DNA from: Chromera velia
Taxonomy: Eukaryota > Sar > Chromeraceae
Direction: 5' to 3'
Length of the DNA: 64,000 bases
NCBI GenBank assembly: GCA_018398765.1
Contig: JAHBMJ010005143.1
Span: 1 to 64,000 of the forward strand
The notes under the pieces were generated by a model. That model saw only the letters and a program-made list of their open reading frames with translations. It was not told the DNA's origin and did no database searches. A program made the position numbers and the translations under genes. Shown in pieces: positions 10,627 through 24,494 of the stretch (position 1 is its first letter; each line of letters begins with the position of its first letter).

Positions 10627-11859
10627 CAGTGTTGTTAAGTCTCGGTACTTTCGGTACCTCGGTACCAGAGGGGGGGTCGGTATCGGATTTCGGATCGGAT
10701 CTTTCGGTACCGAGCTAAATGACTCTCAAACTTAAAAATCACATGTGGTCTGATGTTAGAATATCATTTAAACACACTTCATAAAATAAAATACAATGAT
10801 AAATTAAAATTAAAAAAGTATTTTCTAGCTTTTTTGATTATTCCGCGACTTCTGTCTTCTAGAACGGTCTATGGATATTGAGGCATAAAACTCAAAAGTT
10901 CATGCTAGTCATCTTTGAGCATTCCAGTATCCTAATAGGGCTGGGAAAAGGTTTATTGAGAAAAGGTTCAAATCTGAAAAAGTGAACCTGTTGAACCTGT
11001 TTTGAACCTGTTTTGGAGGCCAGACGCGCGGCCACTGGTACAAAGCCGTCCAGGCCCACGCCGCCCGTGGCCGATATAAGTGAAATAAGGAGCCGGAGCT
11101 AAAGGTTGGAACAAATGCAAACCCAGATGTTTGGGTGCCACCCGCGGTAGCTGGGAGCGGTGGGGGCCATGGGGGGAGCAGGGGGGGGGGCAACAGGCCA
11201 GGCCGGGAGCAGCAGGTCAAAGAAGCGGCGGTGTACGGAGAGGGAAGGGAGGAGCGGGGGCCGCGGGGCAACCAGTGAGCAGATGAAAGAAAGAAAGAAA
11301 GAAAGAAAGAAAGAAACGCTGTGATGGTCTTATATTGACTAAATTATCATAATTGATACGATCATATAAATTTAATTATGGCATTTTCCATTTTTTTCAG
11401 GCTTTTTTGATTACTAATTTTCGACTATAAACAGTGAATAACTTGAGACTAGTACCTAATGTGAGCGTAAATATTGATTTAAACTATTTAAAAACACTAC
11501 TAAAGTATAGATTTTATAATAAAACGTTCTAAAAATGCATTAAAACCTAATTTAAAGGCATAAAATAACACGAAAAAATGATGTTTCTATTAATTAAAAG
11601 TGAACCTGTTTCTGAACCTGTTTTTGAACCTGATTCAGGTTCATTACTTCGAAGTGAACCTTGAACCTTGAACCTTTTCCTAGTACTATGTCCTAACGGC
11701 GTATAAACAGTCTGTAAAGAGTTCTAAAAACCTGTTTAGAATATGTAAAAAAGCCAGTACCGAAAGTACTGAAAAGGTACCGAAAGTACCGAAAAATTTC
11801 GGATCGGGGGGTCGGTATCGGATTTCGGTACTTAGGTTTGTCGGGACTTAACAACTCTG
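10627..11859. mobile_element. Non-autonomous hAT-like element (outer)
   Basis: The left end is CAGTGTTGTTAAGTC (10627-10641). The right end is GACTTAACAACTCTG (11845-11859), its reverse complement except for one base. The flanks are TATTGCTG (10619-10626) and CATTGCTG (11860-11867), an 8 bp duplication with one transition. Terminal CAGNG and an 8 bp target duplication are hallmarks of the hAT superfamily. The subterminal regions carry GGTACCGAAAGTACC-type palindromic words and a shared motif, GGGGTCGGTATCGGATTTCG, near 10674 and 11807. No transposase frame is present. Another element is nested at 10936-11688, so the empty outer element would be about 470 bp. Confidence 0.85.
10936..11688. mobile_element. 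Non-autonomous hAT-like element nested in the outer one
   Basis: The left end TAGGGCTGGGAAAAGGTT and the right end (reverse complement TAGTACTAGGAAAAGGTT) agree at 15 of 18 positions. The flanks TATCCTAA (10928-10935) and TGTCCTAA (11689-11696) form an 8 bp duplication with one transition. Subterminal GAACCTG/CAGGTTC words are repeated many times, as expected for transposase-binding clusters. A (GAAA)n run lies at about 11285-11318. No transposase is encoded. Confidence 0.82.
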
Positions 11860-11869
11860 CATTGCTGGC

Positions 11870-13040
11870 AATTTGCTGCAATTGATCCTAGCTGCTGAAC
11901 TGAAACACCCCTCCATTTACCTCCACTGCGACTGTCTACGAGGTCGTCACTCCCCTTACATGCAGTAGACAAACGCTCGTAAGATATCGCTCTTTGCATG
12001 TGAGCTTTCACTGCATCCCCCACAAAATTTTGAAAATGATTAGTTATTAAAACACGCATAAACACGCTGGTAATCAATTTTACGTGGACTATAGTAGATT
12101 GCATGGTTAGTAATCGTTACGTAATCAGTAGTAATACAAATTTTTAAATTATTTTTTTTCTAATATTTTGATACACTAACATTTTTTATAAACTTTCAAA
12201 CTAGTTTAAAATAGTTTTTCGCTACTTTTGATTTGCTTAGAGTTACTGTGAGTCACTGTCTGTGACCGAAACTACAGGATTAAACAGCTTTTCAAAAAGT
12301 TAAATGCTGTGGTTTTAGCGGTATTGCAATGATTGCATACATTTTTTTTTTTAATTCGATTTTTTCTTTAATTGATTGATTCAATGATCGATCTAGATCG
12401 ATCGGACGACCAAAAGATTAGACATTCTGAACCGATTCCGTCTGATCCAACAGGTCAGAGAGAAGAATCAAAAATATGTACACAAATAGAGTGACAGGCG
12501 GGGGAAAAGACGATAAGAAGCGTTCAATTTATTTCTTGCTTGTCTGGTCAGTGCGAGTCTGTGCGACTGACCCCCGGTGCGCGCGAACGCGTAGACCGCA
12601 ACAGAACGCTAATGCTCTTCTGTGATCCGTTTTCAATGCCAGAGTTGGAGTAGAGAAAACGTGCGAGTTTTTTCACCCGTCGGACCAACCGACAAGCAAC
12701 TCACAGTAGCATTTAATTTCTGAAAAACAAAAAGAAAGGAGAATGATGGAAAGACGAAAAAAGTTACAACAAACAATAGATACCGCAACTCGAACAATCG
12801 ACTTAAGAGCCGAATGCGAGTGATACAGGCAGTCTGGCAGAAAAAGAGAAAAATTTCGTTTACGAGAAAATGCCGAGAGAGAGTCAGTCTGGTCTCGAAT
12901 TTCTCTTCAAGTTTTTTTGCTTCTTATACTTCCCCGTTGGTGAGTGCAGGAAGGACTGCATGAGGAACGCTCCAATGCAAGTATGCTAGTTCGCGACGGC
13001 GATCGGCTGACAATGGTGAACACGTCGGGGTCCAAAGACG
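11870..13040. other. Intergenic, nothing recognised
   Basis: AT-rich to about 12400, then mixed composition. No frame shows a domain or a convincing exon. A (GA)n microsatellite lies at about 13044-13071. Confidence 0.5.
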
Positions 13041-13387
13041 AGGAAGAGAGAGAGAGAGAGAGAGAGAGAGACGGTATCAAAAAGAAAGTCTGCATTCTGG
13101 CGTGACTTCAGATGAATGGAGACTCTGAGACGAAAAGTGACCCAACCAATAGATTTCCATCCTGTTTGCCTCCCCTGCCTTGTTTCATTTGATTCATTTC
13201 TTCACAACCGAAACAAATCAATGTGGCCATGCTACAGAATTAAAGAACCAAATTCTTTCCCCATGCAAACGAAAAAACAAAGAGATAAATCAATATCGTC
13301 GTTATGACCATGCAGAAAAATGCTTTGCAGATGCGTCGCCTCGTTTTTGGTCCTTTCTTGTACTCCCTCTGTATTTCCTTTGTGACT

Positions 13388-13389
<2 letters not shown>

Positions 13390-13425
<36 letters not shown>

Positions 13426-14045
13426 TTTTGACGCGCTGTCTGCTTCATTCTGTTTCATTGAAGGCTTGTCTTCATTTCTCTTTGGGCGATGTATAGAGCT
13501 GATCGGTCGCCTCTTCGTTTGGCTTGTTTCCTCTCTCTCTCTTTCTCCTGATGGCTACGACCAAATTTGTCTGTCTTGATTTGTTTTTCCCAGCAACCAA
13601 CTTGAAGTGAGACCATCCAGCGCCGGCGCTCTGTACTAACTACTCTTCATTGCTCAAAAGGTCACTTCACCTCCTTCAAGCAGACGAACAAACATGCGAA
13701 CAGGCAAGGAACCAAACAGAGAAACCATCGCACGCAGACAGAGAATCACGATGAACGAATCGGCCGGTCAAACAGATTATCTGGATGGATCGGTCGATCG
13801 ATCAATCGGCCTTCAAAAGTTCAGTCAGTCGCTCTATTGAATTCAGACGCAGACAAAGAAAGAGAGACGGGGGGGAAATCGGTTCTTTTAAACAGACATT
13901 CGTCCAAGTACTAAATTTCTCTCACCACACACATAAGATGGAAAAGGTCGGAAGGGAAGGTCATGCAGGGCCGTAAGAAGTGCCTCCACGAGCTCATTGA
14001 AGCAGGCCTTTCTTTCTTTCTTTCTTTCTTTCTTCCTTCCTTCCT

Positions 14046-14087
<42 letters not shown>

Positions 14088-14442
14088 TCTTGCTCTGTTT
14101 CAGGTACGCAGATGATCGGTTCAACGGTCGCTCACCTTGTCGTCGATTCTAGTTGTACTGTCGTTTCTGCTGTTCTACTCTCTACTTTAAGTTGTTCCTT
14201 TTGGGGCTGGGCACAAAATCTCTTGTTTCTCATTTCTCCTCCTGACAGAACCGCCGTTCTACACGGCTTCCTTACAGCTGTCTGGATTCTGTTCTCTTTA
14301 CTGCAATGTGCTCATGCAAAGGTCCTGCAGATATCCTGCTTCGCTCCGCAGCCCCACCCTTTTCTCCGTGCGACATTCTCCGTGAATTCTGTATCCGCTT
14401 TTCCTTTCTTTGAGACTGGCTTTCCTTGCCTTCCACAACACA

Positions 14443-14480
<38 letters not shown>
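13390..14480. repeat. 3' flank of the channel gene: CT, CTTT and CA microsatellites
   Basis: (CT)n at about 13390-13420, (CTTT)n with CTTC and (CT)n at 14008-14082, and (CA)n at 14446-14479, which begins about 20 bp beyond the channel stop codon. No independent gene is visible between these tracts. Confidence 0.8.
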
Positions 14481-14498
14481 CACCAATAGATCGAGCGA

Positions 14499-17400
14499 TC
14501 ACCTGGAGGTGGAAGAGGGCACGGGACTGGGACAAGAGGCAATCTCTTCTCGTGAAACGGTGTGAGCGGGAGCGGATCCCGGAACAGGAACAGAACCCCC
14601 CACGAGTGTTGGTACGATGGGCAGCTGCTGCTGCGCTCTGGAAGCAGGTGATCTCAACGAACTGATTTGTTGCCCGCTTTGTGCGATGACTTCCAGCACA
14701 GAGGCTGTTGACCTCCGTGGCCGCGCTCGTCCCTTCACTTTCGGTGAAGAGAGACATGAAAGCGACTCCTCGACAACACTCCGGTCCTTCTCAATTCTCT
14801 TCTCACGTTTTTTGAAACGCAATTCTAGAGCCGCAAGGCTAAGGTCGTAATCACACGCTCCCCCTTGACTCGCTGTCTGACGCTCTGCGCCTCGAGACCC
14901 CTCTGTTTCTTCCATAGAACAAGCAGGCGAAGCCGGCCCACGGTCTTGATCTACAAAGGGGGCATGATGAGTGTGTGTGGCAATGAGGGAAGACATCTCT
15001 GCTGTAAAACCTCCAGATGCTCCCGGGGGAAGCAGTCCCATAGGAAATGCCGCCCCGCCTGCCACATGGTGTGACAAACCGAGGGAGGGGGACTGAGGGG
15101 GGCCAAATCCAGGTGGCATCCCTGCCTGCGTGAGAGCCTGACCGATCTGAGCCCCGACTGCTCCTACAGCAGGTGAGGCGGAGCCACCGAGGCAGAGCTG
15201 CCGTCGGATTGCCTGGAGGAGTGAGATGTCAGGCAACGAAATCAAGGGAACACCCGATGCCTCATCAACACCCTGGTTCTCCTCCCCCCTTTGCTGCTGG
15301 TGTTCCTCTGAGGAACCACTGGAAGAAAGCGATCTAGATTCTTCCCCCCCAAAGTCGTCTTGCATGTCCTCAAGTTCTTGAAAGTTCGAATGGCTCAACT
15401 GGTCAGGCAAGGAGGTACCCCGACGGCTTCTTGAGCTTATTCTCTCCTTCCCCCCTTCTACCCCTCCCCTAGAATGACAGGGAGCAATCTGACTGGTTGT
15501 TGCCCTTCGCTGCTGTTCAGGCGTTTGTCCGCCTGTTTTCTTTTGTTCAAGGGCTTCGTCAGAATGCGCCCGGTGGGCTCTCCTCCCACGAACTTCCCGC
15601 TGTCTGTCCTTGTCTCTGTCCATGCCCCTCTCCTTCTCCCGCCCTCTTCGTGAAGGTCGGGACAGAGGATATATACGGAATCGCGCGTCTCCTTCCTGTG
15701 CTTCCCGTGAATCGGGCACTGCCCTCTCACTCTCAGACTCCCCCACATGTTCAGACTTCATTGCACTTTCACTGGAGGCAAACGGGAGGTAGTGCCCCTC
15801 ATCGTCTTCTACCTCCACCTCTGGCAAGGGTTCCAATGCCTTCCCTGATCCACCACCCTGCTGCTGTCTGTGAAGCTCTCTGTCCCTCCCTCTGTCCCTC
15901 CTCATACCAGTGACAGCATCTCTTTGTCGACTTTGGGTAACCTCGGCAGGTTCGTCAGCAGGAATGGGGGCGGCTGCAGAATTCTGACGGGGGGAGACTT
16001 TCTTGCTCTTCCTTGACTGCTGCTGCGTTGTCTTCTGCCGCGTCTCCTCCATTTCCACGACTGCTGCTGCACTGTCCTTCTTCCGAGGGGGAACGAAGTG
16101 AAGGGGGGTGCTGGTAGCACAAGCTGCTGACCTAGAGTCTGCACCATCGATCTGCTCTTTTCTCTGTGTGCCATCGAGAGGGGACGAGGCTGCAGGCTCA
16201 GAACAGTGAACAGAAGATTGGGGGTTCACAACGGGAGCTGTGCTCACCCCTTCCTCGTTCTCCTTCGTATCGGAGCTGTATATGCTTTCTCTCTGCCCAC
16301 CCTCGGACCCTGTGGTTGCAGGGGGTTGGTGCGTTTCTTCTTTCTCCTCCCCTCCTTCTCTTTCTGCATTTCTCTTGTCGACCTTTGACACCTCCTTTCC
16401 TTCTCCCTCTACCGTTTTTCGATCTCCTGCCCAACCGTTCCTCCCCTGAAGCGCCGCTTCACTCAGGCGTGCTCTATGGGCAGAAACCCCCCTGCCCCCC
16501 TCAAGTGTCTTTGGTAGCAACTTCAAAACTGTGGCTGCGGTGCACATCTTGCCTGAGGACAGGGGACTCACCGAGGCTGCCGCAAAAGTGTCAGCATTAC
16601 CCCTTGCCCCCCCATCTTCCTCCTCTTCAAGTTCTCCCCCTGTGCCCGAGTTGGGAGCTGCTTTTTCGACTTGAAGATTTTGTACGAACTCAGGAAGACG
16701 GACACGGAGGCGGTTGCATGACGGCTGATCATCCCCCTCAACCAAACCATTCTCATCAACCCGCTGTTTTCTGGGTTGCAAGAAAATTACCCCTTTTGAT
16801 AGACACCCCCTGCCCGTTGCGTTACTATGGGAGGAAGAAGAGAGAAACTCGACACTCTCCGAAAGATTGTCCAGCTTTTCTTTTCCCCCTCCCTCACTGC
16901 CTTTCTCCTCTTCTCCGAGCGCCGATTTTCTCAACTCTTCACAGACACTGGACAGAAGTTCGTCCACTTCCTTCACCCTTTGCATCCTTCCTCTGTCATC
17001 CTCAGGCCTTTCGCTCTCCCGCGCCTTTACCGTCAAGTCTTCATTTGAAGCTCTGTCATACCCTTTTTGATCATCTTTTGAAGAGGAAGCAACTGACTGA
17101 GAAGACGCACCCTTGTTGTCGTTGTCCCCTTGCACGTCTGTCTCAAATTTCTGTTTCAAGAAAAAAGGGTCTCCCCCCGCTTCTCTGCTCTCTTTATCGA
17201 CTGGCCCACTTCCCTGATTCGATTCCTTCACCAATGAATCATGAGGAAGCGACTGAGATGCCAGGTCTCGTTCCTGTGATTGAACCTTCATTTCTCCTTG
17301 TGCTTCCTCACCCTCACCGACTGGGCGACGTTGCGATTGACCTCCAACGTGACCGTCCCTGTCTATTCTGTTGAAGAATGCTTCCAACAAACTTGTCGGA

Positions 17401-20400
17401 GGAGCTTGAGGCTGCTGCGTGGGCCGTGACTGCTCCTCGACAGTAACAGCGACAGACTGAGCTGAAGGGACAGGGACAGGACGGGGGCTTGGCTTTGGGG
17501 GACTCCCACACGCTTTTCTCTCGTCTCCAAGGAGCTTTGTTTTGATTGCGCGAACTCTTCTGATCTCACGGGCAGTTACACCAGGGGAAGACGAGCAGGA
17601 GGAAGGGGGAACGTCTGCGTTGATTTTGCGCGGGGGCTGGAGGTTTTGAGAACCTCCAGGGCCGGGCGATGTATTCTGATTCTGGGTTTGGTCGAGCGAG
17701 TCTCCTCTGCTGTTGTCTTTGAAGAAACGGCCCAACTGCTTCTCTTCTTCTTCAGTCTTCTGTTCAGCTCGTGTCTGCTTGCTAACAGACTCCTGAACCT
17801 TCATGGTGTCCATGGTCATGCAGAGAGCAGCTGACCACGTGCTCCGAAGTGGACTGTCAGGAGACTCTTCTTGACTTTGTCGGGAGTTGTGAAAGGGGTC
17901 TCCACTGGCAGTTCTGGGATGAGCTTTCATGTCTGCAGAGGCAGACCTCTCAGGACGTTTCAGCTCTTTGGTCGAAAAAGACAAAAAGGTTGACTTCCGT
18001 CTTGTTTTGTTCTCTCTTTCTGCTTCCCTTGCACCCGCATTCGTCTTCTCGGCTGCCTCTTCTAGCGCAGCACGAGAGCTTTCTTCTTCGATAGGATTTG
18101 TTTGGCCTGAGGGCTGAGAAGGTTCAAATTCGGAGAGCTCTTGTTGACAGGTGTTGTTGGACCTTCCCGACATCTGCAGCTGCGACTGCGACTGTGACTG
18201 ATTGGGTGAGGCAAAACGGAAGGGGGGCGACTGAACTCGTCGTGTCGGTTGAGGGGGTGACGGAAACGACTCGGCAGAGCCGCTGGACAGCATTCGTGCA
18301 TTGCTGCTCCTTCTAGGACCCAGGACGTGAAGAAGCCTCGAGGGGCCTGCTATCTCCGTGTCTGGGGTGACTCGGCGATGCCTGGATGTCATTTCGGGGG
18401 AGGACCCCGTACCCCGTCCCGACCTGTTTTGCCTAACCGTGCTCACAGAAGCGGATCGCTTCATGTCGTCTGCAAGGACTGTGGAGGAGGCAAGCTTACA
18501 GACCGTCTCATCCGGGCTGTCCTCACACACAACAGACTCGAGTGGAGGTGAACAGGAGGCGGTGTCGATGCTTTCCGGTTCCTCTACCTGTTCTTCTTGG
18601 GTGAAAATTTTGTGAGTGAGGACTATTAGGGGCAAGGGGGAGGGCAGTTCGTCCACTGCTTTGCTGGCCTGTGCTGTTCTTCCTCCTCCCGCATTTTCAT
18701 CAGCAGGAAGAGAAGGACAGGCATTCTGCTTCTTCTCCACTCCCTCGCCCGTCTCCTCAACAGGAACACGAGGCGGAGAGCTGGTTGTGTGACCTGCTAT
18801 CTCAGCTGCTTCATTTTTCACTGAGTCACGATTATGATCGCTGCTGTCTTTCAAAAAGTCCCCACACCGAGGACCTTGTGGCCCCTTTCCTTCCAAGATT
18901 TCTTCCTCATCCCCCTTTCCCTCTTTCTGTTCCGCCCCCGCTGCGGCAGAGGAAAATGTCTCTTCAACGGCATCGAAACGTTTTGTGCACATCTCTGCTC
19001 CATGAGACGCTGCCTTGTCTGTTCCCTGTTCAACTCCCACAACCGGGCCTTCAGCCCCCTCGTTGGAAAGCGCATGCAAATTCTCCTCCTTCCTCATACC
19101 CGGCATCATGCCTTCTTCTGAATCTACAGCCTCAGATGAGGAGCTGGAAGACTCTCTGCCAACTGCGGGTGGGGTGAGGTTCAATTCCGGAACCGGAGAG
19201 GCGGCAGGTGGCGACGGCTCCCAAGAGACGGGGGTTTGTCGGAAAATTGGAGTGGAAATATTCCTCAACAACCGCAAACCGGACGTTCGTTTTCGCGACC
19301 CACTGAATGTCGGTTGGCGAGTTTCGGGTCGGGAAGACGTTGGTGCCTGTCCGGCATCTGCTTCATTCGAGGACTCACTGAGCAAACGACGAGACGAGTT
19401 CTGGGGAGGGTTGGGAGATAAGTTTTTCTCCCCATCCTGTACCCTTTTTCTGTCCGCATTCTCTCTGGCTGGGAAAGACAAAGGTTCTTCTTCGTTGTCC
19501 CTTTCTTCTTCTTCTAGGGTCTGTGGAGAGGGCTCTCTCCATTGGAGATGTAGGGGGGCAGCAGGGGCATCTTGGGGATGGGGCTGGAGGTCTTTGTTGG
19601 TGTGGCCAGAAGAGGAGGGGGGGAGAGGGGAGGGGTCGGCAGAGTCGGAAGGAGACAGGTTCTTCCCCTTACCCCCCCTGTCTTCAAACGGTAGTGGATC
19701 CCCTGCTTTGAGATTGGGCGTGTGTGCAGGCGATGGGGACGTCTCAGACCCCTGGGGGAGGAGGGGGAGGAGGAAGGACAGCGGAGGAAGCAAAAGGGCG
19801 GGAGAGGCGTTTTCTGCTTCTTCATGCTCTTCGCCAATTTCTTTGAAATTTTCTTCTGCGCCCGAAGCATCAGCAGCAGCTGAGATTCCTCCATCTGCTG
19901 TGCAAGGGGGTGCATCTATAGATGCAGAGTGAAGGGATGATGCGTCGGACGTTTCTAGCGGAGACTGTCTTCTTCGGCGTCTGCGGGTTCGTGTGGAGGG
20001 TCTGCGGCCTAGGTCCGCGGAAGGGGGGGCGTCCATACCCTTAGGGTGTGAGTTTTGCTGAGCTACTTGCGTAGAGGCAGGAGCAGGACTGGCGACAGAA
20101 GACGGAAAAGACCTTGTGGCCTGATGTTGTCTCATTTGGGGCTGAACAGGAGACGGGGAAGTTGGTTCCATGACCTTTGAATTCCCTGAAGACCGCGTCA
20201 TCCTTTCCAGTTCCCTGGGAGGAAGTGGTGCCGTCTCGGCCCTTGTGTATGGCTTCCGAGGACGACTGCGATCGTGCGATCGGACCTGTGGAATCCTCTG
20301 GGGGGAGTCGGAGGGACCACCGTGTGAATCGGAAGAAACCGACGAAGGCGAAAGTGCAGATGGCCCTGCTGAGTGGTCAGATTTCCTACGGGGAGGCACT

Positions 20401-23400
20401 TGCAGATTTTGACAACTTGATCCACGCCGGGGACGAAAATTGAATTTACCTCTTGGTGCCTTAGGGCTCGGCCCCCTTCTCTGGCTTGGCGCATTGTCAA
20501 AAAATACAGCGGAAGGATCTGCACCACCAAGAGCAGCTGATAGAACCTTAGGAGAACACGACTGAGGTCTTAGGGTGAGGAAGGGAGTTCGAAGGTATTC
20601 CGAGTCCATCGATGCCGGTCTGCTGAAGACAACCGAAGTTTTGTTTCTTCGCTCTTGACGTTGAAGTCGAGACGCGATGAACCCTCCGATGATGTGACTC
20701 TCGGGACTGCCTGCAGTGCTCGGAAGTCGTCGGGGTGCAAAGAGGCTCGTCGTGTCGAGAGCGGCGGCCCCGAGCTGAGGCTCGGGTACCAGAAGCGGCG
20801 AGGAGGCAGGGGGGCAGTTGTTGCCTGGAGGGCCCGTGAGCCCGGCAGCAGCAGCAATGCCGTGCCAGTTTGTGCCTGGGGGGGATGCCATTCCCGAAAC
20901 GCCAGGTTGAGGGCATCGCATGAGAAACGCAACATCTCTTCGCAATGCAGCAATTGAAGAAGCCTGCGCGGGAGAGAACAAAAGAGACAGAGCAAGCTGT
21001 TTGTGAAAAGAACGAGGACGCAAATTGAGGTAGCAGGAAGGAATGCATACCGACTGATTGTAAGCAGGGGAAGCACAAAGAATAAGCACACGCGCGCACA
21101 GAAGAATGGAAACGCTGGCAGACGGAAGAAAGGACACGCAGACGCAACGCGAGATGGACACCAACAGCAAAGACAGATGGACAGACACCAAGCAGGCTTA
21201 CGCACGCAGAATTTCGACCTTTCAATCACTTCATTACACAGCAAGAATTCATTGACTCACATATTTCTGTGCCGTGACCCGGTCTCTGAGCAATTCCTTT
21301 CGAATACGGAGCTCGATGTGGTCCAGTTTGTCGTGAAGGGACGTGGTGATTTTGTTCAGGCTGAATTGAATCAGTTTCGTCGACTTGGCAGACCCCCTGC
21401 AGGCATCAGATCGGTCAGTCAGTCAGTCCGTCAGTCATAGAAGCAATCACCAGAGCTTCAAGCAGTCGCACTTCGATCTCTATCACTCTTCACACGACAA
21501 TAGACGGTCACACGTTTCTCATCGGCCCATGGATGTGAAAAAGCGCGGTCAAAAAGCTTTTTGCCAATCGTCCCATTCAAACCAATGCGGGTCTGTCCCC
21601 CACGGTATTTTGAGAAAAACATGGAAGGAAGCTGGGCGTCCGAAACAGAGGGATGTGAAAAAACCTCAATTCAATAAGAGCTTTGCCAGGCATTTCTTTG
21701 TGCGTCGCTATGGAGCCAAACGCAGAAACTCCATGCGCCTCTGTCTTGCATAGCCTGTGCTTGCCCGCCTGCTTAGCTGGTTGTCTGTCTGGCTGCCTGT
21801 CTGCCTAACTTGCTGCCTGGATGCCTGACTTTTTCTTTCTCCCTTCCCTTTCTCCCTCTTCTCATCCCTGACACGCAGACTCACTTGATGCGGAGACATC
21901 CATCAATAAAATCCGCCTGCAAAACCAATCACATACACGCACACGCACACGCACATATGGTCACAGTGAGCGAGAGAAAGTGTTGGAGAGACTAAAAATA
22001 CTCGCCAAAGACACGGGAGCAGGCAGGTTTGTTTCAACTACCTCAAAGACTGAACCCCGACTCTTTCTCGGGATATGGCCATGCAAAGTTTTGGCTCAGA
22101 CAGGCAAAGCGAGTGCGACACGCGAAAGAAATCAGGCTATTTCAAAAACAACCGTGACCACGGAGGATTTGACACACAGCTGAATAATCGAGCTCCTGTG
22201 AGATCATAAACAAAAACAGCTGCCAGTCAGATGCCCCCTCCTGTAAGTGGTGCTACTGGGCAGAGAGAAGAAAGACAAAAGAGGAAAGAAGAGGAAAAGC
22301 CGATGGTCTTTCTGCTTGTGTGTCTCTCTGTCTGTGTTGCAACGTGCCTTTCCGGAAGAGAGGAAGAAGAAGCGAAACTGACGAATCGAATCTTCCCAAG
22401 TCGTTCCTGATCTAAAAGTTCGAGAAGATCCATAGCGTCCATTGCGGCGATGTCCTCCTGCTTCAGGGCCTGCAGATAAATAAATAGGGGAGTCAGATAA
22501 GTCAGAGCGAGGAAAAAAAAGAAGTCAGGCGTTGGGCGGAAAAGCTTGTCTGTTACAGACCGTCTTTCTATCCGCTTGACGGACCTGTTTGACAGCCTCT
22601 GACTGAAGCGCTCTCTGAAGCACCGCCTTGGAGATTTCGCCGTTTCTGTTCAGCAATTCCCTCGTCCTTCCCTTACTCTTTCCCTCTCCTCCCTCAGCCC
22701 CGTCAACCTCTTTCCCGTCTCCACCGCCCCCCCCCCCACTAGACCCGTCTCCGTCCTCGTGTCCGGCAGAGGCCCCGAAGAAATGGTCGGAAAAAAGTTC
22801 AACGAGTCTGAGGGGAAGACATAACGAAAGCAAAGAGATCCCAATCTTGCATATGTAAATATGTAGATGTATACAAATAAGTGTGCATGACAGAGTGTGC
22901 CGCTTCTGATGTCTTTTCTTTTCTTCCCAATACCAGCATTCCAGTTCAACGATCAAGAAAACAAAGGTCTTGATTGTTCTTATGAGACTTCGGAGAGACA
23001 CCCACGGCCAGCCAAGAGGACCAATCGAAAATCCCACCTCCATCTCTCTCCAAGGCAGCAACGGGGGGAAAGACAAAAACGAAATTTGAGCACAAAAGGA
23101 AAACAGGATTCCATGCAGGACTACAGGCATGTCAGCAGGACGGGAACAAACCAGCATGAATCAGGGAGGCGACAAAGACAACAAACAATTTAGGTGAGTA
23201 ACACGGGAGCAAACACGGACAGATATCGAAGAGAAAATACGGAAGACAGGAGGGAAGAGGAAATCGAACTCTTGGTGGAAGAAAAGTCAGGAATGATCTG
23301 TCTGTGTGATTGATTGCATGATTGATCGATCGATGCATTCGTTCAGCTGACTGTTCCGTGTTTCGTTGTCGTTCCTTCTCTTGCTTCACGAAAGCTCTGT

Positions 23401-24453
23401 CACTTGCTTGCGCCTCTGCAGAAAGGCGGGCAGGTACCAGGGCAGGAGAGAGAGAGAGAGAGAGTTCAGGGGGACTTGAAGGCGAAACATAGACAGAGAA
23501 GCACGCGACGTTGAGGAAAACAAAAATTCCATCAGATGGACATGACATGCATCTAAGTGAGAAATACAAAACAATCAACAGAGAGGAAAGGAGGGACAGA
23601 GACTTGCTTTCCATCAGCTTTCTACTCGAGCGGCATCAGTGAGAAAACAAAACGGGAGGGCCCAGCCAGTTCGGGAGACATGCCTCCATCTGAAACACAG
23701 GCCGGGGAGTGCGACATTCCAGCATTCCATCCGTTGGCACGGCTTATTTTATCAACAGACTCATTACTTCTTCTGCGCTTGCGCTGACAGACAGACTTGA
23801 GATCTCGAGGATGTTGTCGACGATGACACCTGTAATCAACTGCAGTCGCATTCAGATACAGTTCAGGCTTCAGCGTTTCAAACATCGCTCGCATGACCTT
23901 CCCTTTGTTCAGTCACCCTGTATCAAGCAAGAAGCTTTCTGTGATGTGATGTGCTATTTCGTTCTGTTCCTCGCACTACACTCTCAAAGAGGGCCTCCTG
24001 ATTATATTTCTCGTCCATCAATCCGGTCGATAAATTCAATTTGGGGCACGGATCGTCGATCGAATGGTAGGTGCACAGGCAGCAGAAACAAAAATTCAAG
24101 TGGGGTCAACGGGTTTCTTAAGACAATGTGTAGCAACCAGCAAGCTACTGGAACATCCCCCTGATTTTTGTTTCCACCCCAACATTGTCCTTTCCCCTAT
24201 CATCGACACGGAGGCCTTCAACTATCCCTCCAAGCAACAGACCGACCGACCGACCTGCAGGAGTGAGAGGTTTGTGATGACAATGAAGGCTACGAACAAC
24301 ACGGGAGACCACTCAGCGAATTCCTGTGTGACTCTTGCCACTTCCACCCACCCTTCTGTGGTCAGCACCTGCACACACCCATAGCGTTCACACACACGTA
24401 CACACACGTACATACACACATGCGTACATGCAGACAGACAGACAGACAGACAT

Positions 24454-24494
<41 letters not shown>

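Noticed and set aside
16166-17374. A 402-codon plus-strand frame
   Set aside because: It is antisense to the channel's last exon and arises from its Ser/Glu/Gly-rich codons; Pro/Leu/Ser composition and no domain.
23132-23614. A 160-codon minus-strand frame as a separate gene
   Set aside because: Only its middle (AQASDRAFVKQEKERQRNTE) is used, as channel exon 4. The rest is flanking intron.
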